From assembly GCF_000725495.1 (NCBI RefSeq), contig NZ_JNZD01000003.1:329557-393556 (forward strand): DNA of 64,000 bases, given 5' to 3'. The translations under genes were made by a program, and so were the position numbers. Under the pieces are notes generated by a model. It worked only from the letters and a program-made list of their open reading frames with translations, searched no databases and was not told the origin of the DNA. Positions 1-7,118 of this stretch are shown one piece after another. How positions within the stretch are numbered: position 1 is the stretch's first letter; every line of letters begins with the position of its first letter. Source of the DNA: Streptomyces aureus (GTDB taxonomy: Bacteria; Actinomycetota; Actinomycetes; Streptomycetales; Streptomycetaceae).

Positions 1-1545
1 AGCGGTGTCTTCGGTGTCCTGCAGACACTGATCTCCACGACCGTGGGCCAGCGGGTGATGCACGACCTGCGCACCGCGGTGTACGGCCGTCTCCAGCGCA
101 TGTCCCTCGCGTTCTTCACCCGGACGCGCACCGGCGAGGTCCAGTCGCGCATCGCCAACGACATCGGCGGGATGCAGGCGACCGTCACGTCCACCGCCAC
201 CTCTCTGGTCTCCAACCTCACCAGCGTGGTCGCCACCATCGTCGCCATGGTGGCCCTGGACTGGCGCCTGACCGTCGTCTCCCTGCTCCTGCTGCCGGTC
301 TTCGTGTGGATCAGCCGCCGGGTCGGGAACGAACGCAAGAAGATCACGACCCAGCGCCAGAAGCAGATGGCGGCGATGGCCGCCACCGTCACCGAATCGC
401 TCTCCGTCAGCGGCATCCTGCTCGGGCGCACCATGGGCCGGGCCGACTCGCTGACGAAGTCCTTCGCCGAGGAGTCCGAGGCCCTGGTCGACCTGGAGGT
501 GCGGTCGAACATGGCGGGACGCTGGCGTATGTCCGTCATCGGCATCGTCATGGCCGCCATGCCCGCCGTCATCTACTGGACCGCGGGCATAGCCCTCGAA
601 CTCGGCGGTCCGTCGATATCGATCGGCACGCTCGTCGCCTTCGTCTCGCTCCAGCAGGGCCTGTTCCGCCCCACGGTCAGCCTGCTGGCCACCGGTGTGC
701 AGATCCAGACCTCGCTCGCGCTGTTCCAGCGCATCTTCGAGTACCTCGACCTGCCCATCGACATCACCGAGCCCGAGAACCCCGTCCACCTCGACCAGGT
801 CAAGGGTGAGATCCGCTTCGAGGACGTCGAGTTCCGCTACGACGACAAGGGCGCCCCGATCCTGAAGGACATCGACGTCACGGTCCCGGCCGGCGGCAGC
901 CTCGCCGTCGTCGGACCGACCGGCTCCGGCAAGTCGACGCTCAGCTATCTCGTCCCCCGGCTGTACGACGTCACGGGCGGACGCGTGACCCTCGACGGGG
1001 TCGACGTCCGGGACCTCGACTTCGACACCCTCGCGCGCGCGGTCGGCGTCGTCTCCCAGGAGACGTACCTCTTCCACGCCTCGGTCGCCGAGAACCTGCG
1101 CTTCGCCAAGCCGGACGCCACCGACGAGGAGCTGTACACGGCGGCCCGGGCGGCCCAGATCCACGAGCACATAGCCTCACTGCCCGACGGGTACGACACG
1201 GTCGTCGGCGAGCGCGGCCACCGGTTCTCCGGCGGTGAGAAGCAGCGCCTCGCCATCGCCCGCACGATCCTGCGTGACCCGCCCGTGCTCATCCTGGACG
1301 AGGCGACCAGCGCCCTGGACACCCGTACGGAGCACGCCGTCCAGGAGGCGATCGACGCCCTGTCGGCCAACCGCACCACGCTCACCATCGCGCACCGGCT
1401 GTCCACGATCAGGAGCGCCGACCAGATCGTCGTCCTCGACGCGGGTCAAGCGGTCGAGCGCGGCACGCACGAGGAACTGCTGGCCGCGGAGGGCCGCTAT
1501 GCCGCCCTGGTCCACCGTGACGCCCAACTGGAGCCGACAAGATGA
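1..1545 (+). CDS. ABC exporter, fused membrane and ATPase domains (5' truncated)
   Basis: The frame is open from base 1, so the true start lies before the window; 514 residues are visible. The first ~260 residues are the membrane part of a type I ABC exporter, with hydrophobic segments near residues 70-100 and 180-240. The rest is the nucleotide-binding domain: Walker A GPTGSGKST (bases 913-939), signature FSGGEKQR (from 1225), Walker B LILDEATSALD and H-loop IAHRLST. Such half-transporters dimerise in the cytoplasmic membrane and export lipids, peptides or drugs using ATP. The substrate cannot be told. All catalytic motifs are intact, so only the window edge truncates it. The next gene follows 44 bases downstream on the same strand, but is functionally unrelated. 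Confidence 0.93.
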   Translation, partial: SGVFGVLQTLISTTVGQRVMHDLRTAVYGRLQRMSLAFFTRTRTGEVQSRIANDIGGMQATVTSTATSLVSNLTSVVATIVAMVALDWRLTVVSLLLLPVFVWISRRVGNERKKITTQRQKQMAAMAATVTESLSVSGILLGRTMGRADSLTKSFAEESEALVDLEVRSNMAGRWRMSVIGIVMAAMPAVIYWTAGIALELGGPSISIGTLVAFVSLQQGLFRPTVSLLATGVQIQTSLALFQRIFEYLDLPIDITEPENPVHLDQVKGEIRFEDVEFRYDDKGAPILKDIDVTVPAGGSLAVVGPTGSGKSTLSYLVPRLYDVTGGRVTLDGVDVRDLDFDTLARAVGVVSQETYLFHASVAENLRFAKPDATDEELYTAARAAQIHEHIASLPDGYDTVVGERGHRFSGGEKQRLAIARTILRDPPVLILDEATSALDTRTEHAVQEAIDALSANRTTLTIAHRLSTIRSADQIVVLDAGQAVERGTHEELLAAEGRYAALVHRDAQLEPTR

Positions 1546-1589
1546 CGATATGCCGGGTTTGCGGGCAATAGCGCGTTACCGTGCCCGTT

Positions 1590-2618
1590 ATGCAGACGAA
1601 CACTCCGCCACGGAGCACGATCCGACTGACGCGCCGGGGCCGAGTCGCCCTCATCGCGACCGGCGCCGTCGTGGCGGCCACCGCCGTGGCGGTGCCGCTG
1701 CTGAGCATGGGGGACGACGGGCGCCCGACGTCGCTCGTCGTTCCGGAGGGCTGGCGCTCCGGACAGGTCTACGCCGCCGTCGACAAGGCCCTGAGGGTCC
1801 CGGCGGGCACCACCAAGAAGTCCCTGGCTAAGGCCCACCTCAAGCTCCCCGACGACGCCCGGGGCAACCCCGAGGGCTACCTCTTCCCGGCGACGTATCC
1901 GATCGGTGAGAAAGCGACCCCGGAGTCCCTGCTGACCTTCATGGTCGACACCGCGAACAAGAAGTTCAACGGAGCACCGATCGCCGCGGGCGCGCAGCGC
2001 AACGCCATGAACGTCTATCAGGCCGTCACGATCGCGAGCATCGTGCAGGCCGAGGCGGCGACCGAGGCGGACATGGGCAAGGTCGCCCGGGTCATCTACA
2101 ACCGGCTGCAACGCGGCATGCCGCTGCAGATGGACTCCACCATCAACTACGCGCTGAACCGCTCCACCCTGAACACCAGTGAGGCGGACACGAAGCTCGC
2201 CAGCCCGTACAACTCCTATCAGCGCATGGGCCTGCCGCCCACACCCATCGCCAACCCCGGCGAGGAGGCGATGCGGGTCGCCATCAACCCGCCCGCGGGC
2301 GAATGGCTGTACTTCGTCACGGTGAAGAAGGGCGACACCCGCTTCACGGCCAGCTACCAGGAACACGAGCGCAACGTCGCCGAGTTCAACCGGCTGCACC
2401 GCACGAGCGCGTCGCCCGCGGTCTCGCCCACAACGCCTCAGGCGACTTCCCCCACGACCCCTCAGGCGGCTTCGCCCGCAGCTCCCCAGGCGGCCTCTCC
2501 CGCGGTCACGTCCGTCGCCCCTCCCACGGCGCCGCCTGTGACCTCCCCGACCGCGCCCGCGGTGGAAACGCCCGCGGTGCCTCCCGCGGACACCCCCACG
2601 GTCGTTCCGACGAGCTGA
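1590..2618 (+). CDS. mltG: Endolytic transglycosylase MltG (YceG-like)
   Basis: Membrane-anchored lytic transglycosylase that cleaves nascent glycan strands outside the membrane, setting peptidoglycan chain length. The 342-residue product has a short basic N-terminus, one signal-anchor helix (about residues 15-40) and a YceG domain. The stretch ASIVQAEAATEAD aligns with the E. coli MltG active site, putting the catalytic Glu at residue 155 (codon 2052-2054). The motifs GLPPTPIANPG and YFVTV are also family features. The LysM-like N-terminal part of longer homologues seems reduced. After about residue 270 comes a Pro/Thr/Ser/Ala-rich tail with a repeated TTPQA-SP unit, likely disordered. I chose ATG 1590; an in-frame GTG lies 9 bases upstream. 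Streptomyces usually carry another mltG beside aroE, so this is probably a paralogue. Confidence 0.88.
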   Translation: MQTNTPPRSTIRLTRRGRVALIATGAVVAATAVAVPLLSMGDDGRPTSLVVPEGWRSGQVYAAVDKALRVPAGTTKKSLAKAHLKLPDDARGNPEGYLFPATYPIGEKATPESLLTFMVDTANKKFNGAPIAAGAQRNAMNVYQAVTIASIVQAEAATEADMGKVARVIYNRLQRGMPLQMDSTINYALNRSTLNTSEADTKLASPYNSYQRMGLPPTPIANPGEEAMRVAINPPAGEWLYFVTVKKGDTRFTASYQEHERNVAEFNRLHRTSASPAVSPTTPQATSPTTPQAASPAAPQAASPAVTSVAPPTAPPVTSPTAPAVETPAVPPADTPTVVPTS

Positions 2619-2633
2619 GCGGGTTCCGCCGTG

Positions 2634-3722
2634 TCACACGGCGACCGGCACGTCCTCCAGCAGGCGCCTGATGTCCCGTACGGCGGCCCGGCCGGCCCGG
2701 TTGGCGCCGATGGTGCTCGCCGAGGGCCCGTAGCCGACCAGGTGGATCCGCGGGTCGGCGACCGCGCGCGTTCCCTCGACCCGGATGCCGCCGCCCCGCT
2801 CACGCAGACGCAGCGGTGCCAGATGGTCGATGGCGGCCCGGAATCCGGTCGCCCAGAGGATCACGTCGGCGTCCACGCGCTGCCCGTCCGCCCACTCCAC
2901 GCCGTCGGGGGTGATCCGGTCGAACATCGGCCGCCGGTCCAGCACGCCGTCGGCCAGCGCCTGCCGGATCGCGTCGTTCAGCGGCAGCCCGGTCACCGAG
3001 ACCACGCTGCGCGGCGGCAGCCCCTGCCGGACCCGCTCCTCGACGAGCGCGACGGCGGCCCGCCCGAACTCCTCGGTGAAGGGGCCCTCGCGGAAGACCG
3101 GGGGACGCCGGGTGACCCAGGTGGTCTCCGCAGCCCGCGACGCGATCTCCATCAGATGCTGGGTGCCGGAGGCGCCACCGCCCACGACGACCACGCGCCG
3201 CCCGGCGAACCACTCGGGGCCGGGGTACTGGGCCGTGTGCAACTGCCGCCCGCGGAAGGTCTCCTGTCCCGGATAGCGGGGCCAGAACGGGCGGTCCCAG
3301 GTGCCCGTCGCGTTGACCAGCGCCCGGGTCGACCACGTACCCTCGCGGGCTTCCACGAGGAGTCGCCCACCAGTGCCCTCCCGGACGGCGCGGACGTCGA
3401 CCGGCCGCTGTACCCGCAGGTCGAACGCGCGCTCGTAGGCGGCGAAGTACTCCGAGACGACCTCGGAGGAGGGGCGGTCCCGGTCGGCGTCCGTGAGGTC
3501 CATGCCCGGCAGGGAGTGCATCCCGTGCACCTTGCCGTACGTCAGCGACGGCCAGCGGAACTGCCAGGCTCCGCCGGGGCGCGGCGCGTGGTCGAGGACG
3601 ACGAAGTCCCGCCCGGGCTCGAAGCCCGTGCGCCGCAGGTGGTAGGCGGCCGCGAGGCCCGCCTGACCGGCCCCGACGACGACCACATCGACCTCACGCG
3701 CGTTCACCCTGATGTCGTTCAC
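2634..3722 (-). CDS. Flavin-containing monooxygenase (class B-like)
   Basis: A 362-residue FAD/NADPH enzyme likely to oxygenate a small nucleophilic or ketone substrate in the cytoplasm. An N-terminal FAD Rossmann motif VVVGAGQAG is followed by the class B monooxygenase fingerprint FRGRQLHTAQY (FxGxxxHxxxY). Next come the NADPH-binding motif VVVGGGASG and a late ATG-type motif, ILWATGFR. Start is GTG 3722; GTG 3707 is an alternative because neither has a strong ribosome site. The frame stays open far upstream, but that extension is low-complexity and overlaps yjbQ. It converges on mltG with only 15 bases between stops. Substrate unknown. Confidence 0.87.
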   Translation of the reverse strand: MNDIRVNAREVDVVVVGAGQAGLAAAYHLRRTGFEPGRDFVVLDHAPRPGGAWQFRWPSLTYGKVHGMHSLPGMDLTDADRDRPSSEVVSEYFAAYERAFDLRVQRPVDVRAVREGTGGRLLVEAREGTWSTRALVNATGTWDRPFWPRYPGQETFRGRQLHTAQYPGPEWFAGRRVVVVGGGASGTQHLMEIASRAAETTWVTRRPPVFREGPFTEEFGRAAVALVEERVRQGLPPRSVVSVTGLPLNDAIRQALADGVLDRRPMFDRITPDGVEWADGQRVDADVILWATGFRAAIDHLAPLRLRERGGGIRVEGTRAVADPRIHLVGYGPSASTIGANRAGRAAVRDIRRLLEDVPVAV

Positions 3723-3849
3723 GCTTCTACGAACCGGGCCGGGCGCCGGGATCTTCCCGCCCGACACCGTGCTATGAGCCACGGGACGTACGGCCTGCCG
3801 GGTGTTCGCGTCACAGGCCGGGACCCGGCGCATGGGAGAGGATTGAGGC

Positions 3850-4272
3850 ATGTCCGATGCCTTCACCACGCAGGTCCTGCACATCTCCTCGGGTACGTCG
3901 GAGACGGTCGTCGACCTCACCCGCGACTGCGAGGCCTTCCTCCGCGAGGTCGCCGCGGGCCGCGACGGCCTCCTGAACGTCTTCGTCCCCCACGCCACCG
4001 CCGGAATCGCCATCATCGAGACCGGTGCCGGCAGCGACGACGACCTCCTGACCACCCTGCACTCCCTGCTCCCCGCGGACGACCGCTGGCAGCACCGTCA
4101 CGGCAGCCCGGGGCACGGCCGCGACCACGTCCTGCCGGCCATCGTCCCGCCGCACGCGACCCTGCCGGTGGTGGACGGGAGCCTGGAGCTGGGGACATGG
4201 CAGTCGGTGTGCCTCGTGGACACCAACCGGGACAACCCGAACCGCGACGTGCGGCTGAGCTTCCTAGGCTGA
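3850..4272 (+). CDS. YjbQ/UPF0047 family protein
   Basis: A 140-residue single-domain protein of the UPF0047 (YjbQ) family; E. coli YjbQ has weak thiamine-phosphate-synthase activity, but the true role is unsettled. Visible family features are VPHATAGIAI, the conserved GRDHV..AI segment and the C-terminal signature SLELGTWQSVCLVD. A GAGG element lies 6 bases before the ATG. The extreme 3' end (4218-4264) is duplicated at 10337-10383. There the same residues read DTNRDNPNREVRLSFR-stop, whereas this gene ends RLSFLG. The current last codons therefore look as if they were supplied by an inserted element, with the original tail displaced to the far side. The reading frame remains intact. Confidence 0.9.
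   Translation: MSDAFTTQVLHISSGTSETVVDLTRDCEAFLREVAAGRDGLLNVFVPHATAGIAIIETGAGSDDDLLTTLHSLLPADDRWQHRHGSPGHGRDHVLPAIVPPHATLPVVDGSLELGTWQSVCLVDTNRDNPNRDVRLSFLG
4218..4264 (+). repeat. 47-bp direct repeat, left copy (putative attL)
   Basis: These bases inside the 3' end of yjbQ match 10337-10383 in the same orientation. The first 30 bases are identical, position 31 differs (C here, G there), and the last 16 are identical. The two copies bracket the helicase pair. This is the layout expected of an integrative element that used the 3' end of a coding gene as its attachment site. No recombinase gene is present inside. Confidence 0.8.
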
Positions 4273-4337
4273 TCAAGATCGTTCAGCTGGGGCGAGCCGC
4301 CCATTCTCCGTACTGACGGTGAGAGAGGAGGGCGCCT

Positions 4338-4369
4338 GGTACGGAGCCGACCGCGGTCGGCTCCGTACC
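4338..4369. terminator. Perfect 32-bp palindrome between yjbQ and helicase
   Basis: GGTACGGAGCCGACCG is followed directly by its exact reverse complement, giving a 16-bp stem with no spacer. It lies between two convergent stops (4272 and 4379) and probably terminates transcription in both directions. Confidence 0.75.
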
Positions 4370-4378
4370 TCGCCGCCT

Positions 4379-7000
4379 TCAGCCGCTTGAGAGGAGGCGC
4401 TCCCGCTCGGCCGCCACGATTTCCCGTGCCAGCTCGGCGTCCGTGATGTCGAACGCTTCTGGGGCACTCTCCGCCGTCTCGGAGACCCGGGCGAAATCCG
4501 CGAAGAGCTGGTTCTTGCGTGCCAGGATCTCGATGATGCGCTGGTCCACACCCTCTTCGGAGAGCAAGCGGTGCACTTGCACCGACTCCAGTTGCCCCAT
4601 CCTGTGGGCGCGGCCGATCGCTTGCCATTCCGTCGTCGGTTTGAGCTGAGGCTCGCAGATCACGACGACCGACGCCGACTGAATGTTCAGGCCGACGCCA
4701 CCCGCCACGATCTGTGCGACGAGGACGGCCCCATGGGGGGCCAGGGAGAAATCGTCGACCATGCTTTGACGTGCCGCCGCGGGTACGGAGCCGGTCAGGG
4801 GCCCGAACACCTTCCCCGGGAGGTTGGACACCACTGAGTCGAGGACATCACGGAAATACGAGAAGACCAGCACCTTGCGCTGGTTCTCCTCCGCCTCCTG
4901 GACTATGTCGATGAGGCGCTGCATCTTCTCGGACTTGGCCCCGGCCCGCAGGGCGGCCTGGCGCATGGCCATGAAGTTGCCTTCGATGACGGCAGATCGG
5001 TAGTGCTGCTCATCGGCGCTGGACATCGGCAGCCACTCGTCGATGTCCAGCCTCTCCGGGAGCTCGGTGAGGACGTCTTCCTGGTTGCGCCGCAAGTAGG
5101 CCGGTGCCACCTGTTTCCGGAACTGGCGAGGAGAGATCTCCGAGGCGTCGATCGGAAGATCCGGCCGGAGGTAGCCGATGAGATTGCGGAATTCCTCGAG
5201 CCGGTTCTCCAGCGGGGTGCCCGTGAGGAGGATTGCTCGCTCGGAGCGCTGTATCAGGCCTGTGGAGCGCTGGGTTCGCCTGGCGTGCCGATTCTTGATG
5301 TAGTGCGCTTCGTCGAACACCAAGCACGCCGGTTCGGCGCGTTCGGGAATGCGCTCTTCCAGCCATCCGAGGATGTCATAGGTGGTGACGGCGACTCCGC
5401 CGCTGCGGATCCAGGACCGCAGCGCGTCGTCGCGAGCAGGTCCGTGGAGACGGTATGCCCGCAGAGCCGACTTGGCCTGGACTTCGCGCACCCAGTTGGT
5501 CACGACGGCCGCCGGGCACACCACCAGGAAGTGAGAGGATCCCTTGGCGCGTAGATGGGCGAGCACGGCGAGGGATTCGACCGTCTTCCCCAGACCCATC
5601 TCGTCGCCGATGACGACCTTCCGCTGCACGATCGCGAAGCGGGCGCCGAAGGACTGGTACCCGCGCAGGGACGCCCTGAGGTGGGTGGTGTCGAGGGTGA
5701 GTTCCCTGACCGCCTCGACGATCTCGGCCGGCAGGTCGCCTTGGCTCTTCTCGGCGTCGTCGGCCAGGAATCCGAGCTCCGCGAGCATCGCGTAGTAGTC
5801 GGCCGGCCGGGAGAGGAAGTCCTCCCAAGGGTCACCGCCCGCAGCACTGTCCCCGCCGTCGAGGACGGCCCCTCGGCGTTCGACGGCCGCCAGCGCGGTA
5901 CGCAGCTCGGCGACGGTCCGGGCCCTGGGAAGGAGCACCACGTGGGAAGCCTGGGGTGCGAGGCCTTGAAGGAGCGGTCGTACCGCGTCGGCGGCGGCGA
6001 GGTCCGACGTCGCGCTGCGGATCGATCGCGCCGCGTCCCAGGCCCGCATCGCCGTGAGGAGTTTCGTGGTGGCCTGTGAGCGGTCCTTGATGTCGATGCG
6101 GATCGGCATCTCGTCCATCGTGGTCTGCCAGATGGTTTGTGCGGCGCCGATCATCCGGTTTCCCGTGGTGTCCCCGACACCGGGGAGCGACCGGATCCGC
6201 GACCGTTGGTCGAGGACCTGCTGCACGGTCCGGATTCCGGCATCGAGCAGTGCCATGATGCGTAGTTGGCCGCTGGTCGCGTCCTTGAGTCGTTCGACGG
6301 GCATCTCGGTGACCAGCTTGCGCACCTCGGTCTGCCGGACGGCGTTGCCGGCGGCCTTGACAGCCGCTCTGAACTCGCTCTCGCGGTGCAGAGCACGGTC
6401 GATCGCGGTGAGTGCGGTCCCGGCGGGGTCCAGCTCATGCCGACCGACGAGTTCGGCTCCGGCGCCGAGGCGCGGGGCGAGGCCGACTTGTTCGTCGAGC
6501 ACGGCCGAGGAGTCGACCGCCGGGACGGCCTTCCCGTCCCACGCCGCCAGGCCTTCCAGCTCGGGTATGAGTCGGGTGCCTGTGATCGCCTCGTGGAGAG
6601 ACAAGAGGGAGGCGGCAGCCTGCTCCGCTTCCTCCTTGCGGCTCTTGCCCGAGAAGATCCGGCGGGCACCGAACAACGCGCGGACAGCTGTCAGCGCTTG
6701 GCCGGCGTCGTCGGTCAGCCGACGGATGCCCTGCCGGCTACCGGCCGTGATCGCCGGAAGTGCTTGGCGGCAAGCCAGGGCGGTCACCAGGCCGGCGTCG
6801 GAGGGTGAGACCTGCAGGACGCGCCATGAGGTGGTGGTCTTGGTCCCGAGCGAGACCACGCGGTCGAGGAGCTGCCTGGCGGCGTCCTCCGCCGCTGACT
6901 CGACGGGCCCACGCCGCTCGGCGATCCCCGCCGCGAGCTCGTGCCAACCGCTGACGTCGTCCACCACACCACGCAGGTGATGACGTGCTTCTCGTTCCAT
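4379..7000 (-). CDS. SNF2-family DEAD/DEAH helicase-like ATPase
   Basis: An 873-residue SNF2-type double-stranded-DNA translocase. The C-terminal half carries the motor: Walker A GDEMGLGKT (near residue 465), motif II FDEAH (near 561), motif III LTGTPLENR and motif VI QAIGRAHRMGQ (near 800). The first ~400 residues match no motif I know, apart from a helix-hairpin-helix-like piece, IRSLPGVGDTTGNRM, suggesting DNA contact. No nuclease or methylase motif is visible. The start has a GGCGGGGG ribosome site. It is divergent from a second helicase, with 118 bases between starts. Base composition looks lower in G+C than the neighbouring chromosome, and the pair sits between the 47-bp repeats, so transfer is likely. 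A defence or DNA-processing role is inference from context. Confidence 0.88.
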   Translation of the reverse strand: MEREARHHLRGVVDDVSGWHELAAGIAERRGPVESAAEDAARQLLDRVVSLGTKTTTSWRVLQVSPSDAGLVTALACRQALPAITAGSRQGIRRLTDDAGQALTAVRALFGARRIFSGKSRKEEAEQAAASLLSLHEAITGTRLIPELEGLAAWDGKAVPAVDSSAVLDEQVGLAPRLGAGAELVGRHELDPAGTALTAIDRALHRESEFRAAVKAAGNAVRQTEVRKLVTEMPVERLKDATSGQLRIMALLDAGIRTVQQVLDQRSRIRSLPGVGDTTGNRMIGAAQTIWQTTMDEMPIRIDIKDRSQATTKLLTAMRAWDAARSIRSATSDLAAADAVRPLLQGLAPQASHVVLLPRARTVAELRTALAAVERRGAVLDGGDSAAGGDPWEDFLSRPADYYAMLAELGFLADDAEKSQGDLPAEIVEAVRELTLDTTHLRASLRGYQSFGARFAIVQRKVVIGDEMGLGKTVESLAVLAHLRAKGSSHFLVVCPAAVVTNWVREVQAKSALRAYRLHGPARDDALRSWIRSGGVAVTTYDILGWLEERIPERAEPACLVFDEAHYIKNRHARRTQRSTGLIQRSERAILLTGTPLENRLEEFRNLIGYLRPDLPIDASEISPRQFRKQVAPAYLRRNQEDVLTELPERLDIDEWLPMSSADEQHYRSAVIEGNFMAMRQAALRAGAKSEKMQRLIDIVQEAEENQRKVLVFSYFRDVLDSVVSNLPGKVFGPLTGSVPAAARQSMVDDFSLAPHGAVLVAQIVAGGVGLNIQSASVVVICEPQLKPTTEWQAIGRAHRMGQLESVQVHRLLSEEGVDQRIIEILARKNQLFADFARVSETAESAPEAFDITDAELAREIVAAERERLLSSG

Positions 7001-7118
7001 TGCCCCCGCCGACTCGCATGACCTCTGGGAAGATTAGCGACCCCGATCGATCAAGTCGACGGGATCACGACATCGCCGGAACGTCCGAGTAGCGTTCACG
7101 GGCTGCCAAGCGGAGGTT
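7001..7118. promoter_or_regulatory. Divergent promoter region between the two helicases
   Basis: These 118 bases separate two divergent starts and must hold both promoters unless transcription begins further away. A TAATCT hexamer on the minus strand (around 7032) could be a -10 element for the leftward gene. No convincing -35 partner or operator was seen. Confidence 0.3.
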